Positions 60,601 through 64,000 of a DNA stretch of 64,000 nt are shown here, one piece after another. Below the pieces are notes generated by a model, which saw only the letters and a list, made by a program, of their open reading frames with translations, was not told the DNA's origin and did no database searches. Each line of letters opens with the position of its first letter. The first letter of the stretch is position 1. The translations under genes were made by a program, and so were the position numbers. This DNA comes from Nemopilema nomurai (lineage: Eukaryota; Cnidaria; Scyphozoa; Rhizostomeae; Rhizostomatidae): positions 276,501-340,500 of the forward strand of contig ML133454.1 of NCBI GenBank assembly GCA_003864495.1. The letters are read 5' to 3'.

Positions 60601-63600
60601 CCATTGCTTATGGAAAAAAGACCAAGAAAGGGTTAGATCTGTTATGTGTGCTAAGCTGCTTCCAGTTTTCAGTCGATCGAGTCGATATTTATTAGCAAGG
60701 AGGTTCAAGTCGTTAAATAGCATGCAAGAATCAAGTTTTAAGCAACGATACAAAACCTCTCTGTGTCAGTTCAAGCTCTTGCAGGAACAGTGTGGTTGTA
60801 TCAGGCATTCGCAGCGAATGTGATCTCTGCAAAGTGAAGAAATTTAGCCTAAAATTTCAGCCATTAATCAGTCATCAAAACATTCAAGATAATTCACAAA
60901 CAAATAAACGGATGCGAATCACAATGAAACGGTCAATAGCCAGTTCATTGAAATTTTGGTCGAATCATATGGGCTTGCAACTACTGCAAAGAGATGAGGT
61001 AACAAAACGGTGCGATAATTCAACGCTGGTTGCTAATCCAAATTCTCATAGCTAGTTATAACAATACAACTTCCATTTTATATGAAACAGAGAAGAAACT
61101 TCTAAAACCAACAGATAAATGGGCACGATTTGAAAAGAAATATGAAAGAACGTAACCGACGAGTAAGTGTTGCTAGCGAATTAATGAACGAACAGTCATT
61201 CGAGCAAATGGTTCGAAGATTATGAGTGCTCTTCAATTTAGAGAAATAGATTATTCTTCAAAATTTTGAGAAAAAACCCAATTAAATTTGGATTAGCTAG
61301 GATATTAAATGCTTTCCCAGGTACATCAACGATGAAGTTGTAAAAATTGTAGACATCAATGGCCACACTCGTCAGTAAAGCAAATACTAGGTACTTATAA
61401 TTCCCCCCTTTTCCGGTCATCTTTGAAAAAATCTCAGTTATCTTTCTGCCTGTTCATTTATAAATATGCTCAGCTCTCTACTAATCTTAAACATTGCACA
61501 TTAATTTATAGCACTGTAGGTCCAATTTCCTTATTTATAAACTGGTTTTGTGATATAATTATACTGAATGCGTTGGGTTCTCAAATAGACAATGACCTAG
61601 ATCTTATTCAAAGGCAATGGTACATTGTCCAAGCAAGGGCCCTTGAAGACCAGATGAAATAAGCAATCGTTTCCTGTTAATAAATTTCAAACTTCTAACA
61701 CCAAAACACAATAAGGAAATAATCCCATGAAGTGGTTTCGGAAACAATAAATCCTGGAACAAAAGCTTCTGTCATTCGTAGACTCTGGATGCAAAAGGAT
61801 GGACCTAAGCCTTGGAAATGGTAGTTCTTTTTATAGTAGGTCTTATCGAGAGTTAATCCTCAAGCACTAAAACAAAACTTGTATCTTTAAGTAATATAAA
61901 AGCGCTTATTAAAAGGCTCTGATTTATATTGATTCACTACATAAAATTAATATCTTTTCTGGTCTAACCAAAGGCGTTGAAAGATATTTAATAACCTTCT
62001 AGACAAAGATACCACAATAACGTTGATGAGTGAGACACAAACTGGGACCTAAATCTAGATTATTCTATTTTAATTTATTGGGGGTCGTCTTTACAGTGCA
62101 AATAAAGCAGCTAAACTTTATTGAAATCTCAATTGATTTCTTACTCGAGATTAGCTGTATCCGAATCTATCAAAGTGATTTTCCAGTTAAGGGAAATGAA
62201 TTAAGTCCCAAGTTCCAATATGGCTTTCACAGGGGTGTAGCCACCTTATCTAGTTACCCATTTGCAATTGAAAGAAAAAACATTGCTCTCTGATTAACCG
62301 AAAAACTATTTCGTTAAACTATTAAAGCTATCCACTTCATAATTCTGCAATTAAAAATAGCAAACGCCAATGAAAATGCTACACCACATGCTGAGCTCTA
62401 TAGAACAGGCCACCCTAGGGAAATATTTTTCGTTCCATGGCATTGCTAGTGCGAAGTATTCAGAGATCACTACACTGAATCTAGAAAGACTGGTCCATGT
62501 TCGCCAGATTAAATATTACATGTTATAATATATCAAACCACGGTTTTCCATGATACAACTTTACAAGCAAGCACAAAAAAAGCACAGAATAGAGCATTGA
62601 ACGTTATGATAAACGTTAGAGGAAAATGTTCGAATTACAGGAATGAGTTGGTGGAAAGATTCTTTTTGTTCAGCTGCAACAGCAGAAATGGGGTCTGGTA
62701 GACTACATGGGTGGCAAATAGAGAAGCACTGATTCAATCGAATCGAGCGGAAATCTGTGTTAATTTAGAGCACCAGAACTTCCATTGTAACAGTTTACAG
62801 CTAACAAGTAGCAAGGTCATAACGACAGCTGTCGCACCAGTCGTTACGTCCTCCCTCATAAAGCTTGTTGCGATATGTTCACATCAGCACGAATGAGAGG
62901 CTGACTTAGACTCTCTCAACTAGCTTCACACAGACAGCTTCTGATTCGACAGTGTGTCAATGTTAAAGACCAGAGAGATAAGCACTCACTTGTAGTCTAA
63001 ACTGTAGTTTTGCATCTTTCTCTAAACGTCTGCAAGCAAAAACCAATAAAATAAGATTATGATGCACACAGACGTAATAGCCAAAATTTCACCACAGCTT
63101 TAAAGAGTCACTCATCATTAATTCCCTAAATTCCCAAAACAAGCCATTTTTCAAGGCCCTGCTGCCCTTCTCAATTATTGCGATTACTACAAATAAAAGG
63201 GCGTGTCATTGATAGTAGCAAGCCACCACGTAGAATAAATGATTTCAAAAACCGGATTAGGCATTCTTATCTGCCGGATTCTATTTAATTTCAGAAAATT
63301 CATATCGTATCTAGGTTGAATTTACTTGGCTTCCAGTGAAACTAACACTAATGTGAAACCAGTGTATTCTTTCTAAAATCCTAAATCTAACACGATTAGG
63401 ACCTCGACGCTGTAACATTTCAAAATCAAGGAGTTGTGGTTCGTAAAACGTTAAAAGATAAGTAAATCACTTCTTCAATTAACAGTTTCTGTATTATTAA
63501 GATCTCTTAAAAATCCTAATTAACTGAACCTTAAGGTTTGTATATAGCCGGTTAGCCATCCGTGTTTTCTTTGCATTTTTCATCATTTGAGGCTTGCAAA

Positions 63601-63900
63601 GCGCTTAGAAAATAAGTGAATTGGCCAGAGTCTAATCTTTTCTAATTGCAGTAGCAAAATCAGCAACTAATTTCGTTCGCGTCGAGAAATCTCCTCATTA
63701 CAGCACATTTAAAAATATACCACGGCAAGACAGACATCAGACAGAAATTGCAGAATAAAGGCACAATGCAGCTAAATGAGTTGAAAAGCTACAAATACTA
63801 GTGTAATCATCATGAATATTGATAGAAATGTGATTGATTAAAATTGCAGCCTACTCTTTCGGTTTGTCATCAGTAGTGGCGCTTGGTATACTTTCATTAA
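57357..63900 (-). CDS. Unidentified multi-exon gene, 3' part (gene span)
   Basis: Eight exons (46, 40, 70, 41, 47, 64, 54 and 252 nt) total 614 coding bases. After the 2-nt entry they give exactly 204 codons including the stop. All seven junctions are in phase. The product end is hydrophilic, rich in Ser, Thr, Asp, Glu and Lys, with coiled-coil-like segments and several kinase-type motifs. This suggests an intracellular scaffold, cytoskeletal or signalling protein. I do not recognise the family, and no catalytic domain is in the visible part. The short exons separated by introns of 0.4-2.1 kb are typical of an animal gene. Some exons were sought to satisfy phase, so the evidence is strong but not independent at each step. 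Confidence 0.5.
58198..58251 (-). CDS. Unidentified multi-exon gene, internal exon (54 nt)
   Basis: It is bounded by ACCACACAG and CTGCAG|GTAAAT on the minus strand and is phase 0-0. It encodes VADDFESDALEDMPPLLQ, a strongly acidic peptide. It joins the exons on either side without a frame change. An antisense open frame on the plus strand (58137-58373) is explained as its shadow. Confidence 0.5.
58961..59024 (-). CDS. Unidentified multi-exon gene, internal exon (64 nt)
   Basis: The acceptor is ATATGTTTTTGCTTCTAG (strong) and the donor is GGAAG|GTACAA (moderate). Only the frame with a 1-nt entry is open. It encodes YSKSPREDLESLVQRDRLSR plus K, with phase-0 exit. The first base completes an ATG codon with the AT at the end of the upstream exon. 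SKSP is a proline-directed phosphorylation motif. Confidence 0.5.
59513..59559 (-). CDS. Unidentified multi-exon gene, internal exon (47 nt)
   Basis: The acceptor is CTGCGTTGTTTTTAAG and the donor is CCCCAT|GTGAGT (strong). Phase-0 entry and 2-nt exit fit both neighbours, which no other nearby segment does. It encodes VTSMDVDNTQDKESP. Confidence 0.5.
59640..59662. repeat. Near-perfect 10-bp hairpin, 3-nt loop
   Basis: GGTTAGTGCA and TGCATTAACC pair with one mismatch (a G-T wobble) around TAG. It lies inside an intron of the right-end gene. Its function is unknown. Confidence 0.55.
59968..60008 (-). CDS. Unidentified multi-exon gene, internal exon (41 nt)
   Basis: The acceptor is AATTTCTTCCTGCACTAG and the donor is CTTCCA|GTAAGT (strong). 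The two leading bases complete an Asp codon with the upstream exon. The rest encodes LESKRKASIARLP. RKAS is a PKA-type basophilic phosphorylation motif. A second in-frame acceptor 6 nt downstream would remove two residues. Confidence 0.5.
60757..60826 (-). CDS. Unidentified multi-exon gene, internal exon (70 nt)
   Basis: The acceptor is AATTTCTTCACTTTGCAG (strong) and the donor is GAGAG|GTTTTG (weak). Phase-0 entry and 1-nt exit. It encodes RSHSLRMPDTTTLFLQELEL followed by TQR. The second half continues into the next exon as a likely helical, coiled-coil stretch (LQELELTQRDLESKRK). Confidence 0.5.
62990..63029 (-). CDS. Unidentified multi-exon gene, internal exon (40 nt)
   Basis: The acceptor is ATTGGTTTTTGCTTGCAG and the donor is CTACAA|GTGAGT, both strong. 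The 1-nt entry completes a Glu codon with the upstream exon. It encodes RLEKDAKLQFRLQ (coiled-coil-like) and exits in phase 0. Confidence 0.5.
63855..63900 (-). CDS. Unidentified multi-exon gene, most upstream exon in the window (46 nt)
   Basis: The acceptor is TTTTAGCTGCTGTTCCAG. The 2-nt entry shows that further exons lie upstream, beyond 64000. It encodes NESIPSATTDDKPK and ends in GA before GTAGGC, a weak donor. If the donor is not used, the frame ends at TAG right after one more Glu, so this could instead be the last exon of another gene. The perfect phase match with the exon at 63029 favours the spliced reading. Confidence 0.42.
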
Positions 63901-64000
63901 CTGGAACAGCAGCTAAAATTGAGCAGATATCGAGTTAAAGTGTGTAGCCTGCCATTAGAAACCAATCAAATCATAGCAAGATGTGTTACATAAAACTGCT
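63901..64000 (-). other. Intron of the right-end gene, running off the window
   Basis: Pyrimidine-rich sequence upstream of the acceptor at 63901-63902 with no further exon visible before the window edge. Confidence 0.35.

Noticed and set aside
61423..61662. Plus-strand frame ending QIDNDLDLIQRQWYIVQ, followed by AATAAA
   Set aside because: A plausible terminal exon by eye, but no acceptor of quality and no upstream exon in phase. It lies in an intron of the opposite-strand gene.
62300..62353. Minus-strand segment NYEVDSFNSLTK-stop after a strong acceptor
   Set aside because: It would end the right-end gene early, but the exons on both sides join directly in phase without it. Treated as a chance acceptor.
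1..64000. tRNA, rRNA, CRISPR array or intact transposon
   Set aside because: I looked for B-box-like GGTTCRANNCC motifs, regular spaced repeats and long terminal repeats and saw none that hold up. A covariance-model or repeat-library search would be decisive.

Overview
The window looks like animal (metazoan) nuclear DNA. It is AT-rich, roughly 64% A+T by eye. It has spliced genes with GT-AG introns and long stretches without recognisable coding sequence. There is no operon structure, rRNA, CRISPR array or intact transposon. The one gene I can name is a DMRT (doublesex/mab-3 related) transcription factor of the DMA-domain class, which marks the source as an animal. The composition and gene spacing would fit a cnidarian or a marine invertebrate such as a mollusc, but the phylum is not settled by anything I can see.

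Left end (1-4.5 kb): the DMRT gene lies on the minus strand. Coding exon 1 (3313-3655) carries a complete DM domain. A 2.2 kb phase-1 intron (1086-3312) follows. Coding exon 2 (283-1085) carries the DMA domain and an unexpected C-terminal CxxC-x10-CxxC zinc-ribbon-like motif. The predicted protein has 381 residues. Upstream is a GC-richer block with a TATA-like element and a paired CACGT motif that may be its promoter.

Middle (4.5-57 kb): mostly AT-rich sequence with no gene I can support with confidence. Scattered inside it are GC-richer islands (about 10.0, 12.0-12.7, 47.1-47.4, 51.9-52.3 and 55.5-55.8 kb) and several splice-bounded open segments of uncertain status (18.5-21.1, 30.1, 31.2 and 49.2 kb). 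There is also a short reading frame built on an 84-bp (28-residue) tandem repeat (54.0-54.3 kb), plus a number of hairpins and short duplications.

Right end (57.3-63.9 kb): I reconstruct the 3' part of a second minus-strand gene that the track of long open frames does not reveal. Eight short exons (40-252 nt) join with consistent splice phase at every junction. They encode the last about 203 residues of a hydrophilic, Ser/Thr/Glu/Lys-rich, partly coiled-coil protein. A stop codon and an AATAAA lie at 57.34-57.36 kb, and the 5' part lies beyond the window. I do not recognise its family. Nothing shows a functional link between this gene and DMRT.

No computation was run: exon calls rest on reading splice sites, phase and peptide quality by eye. 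Random AT-rich DNA of this size is expected to contain many 60-110 codon open frames and some plausible single exons, so confidence is kept low for all isolated candidates.
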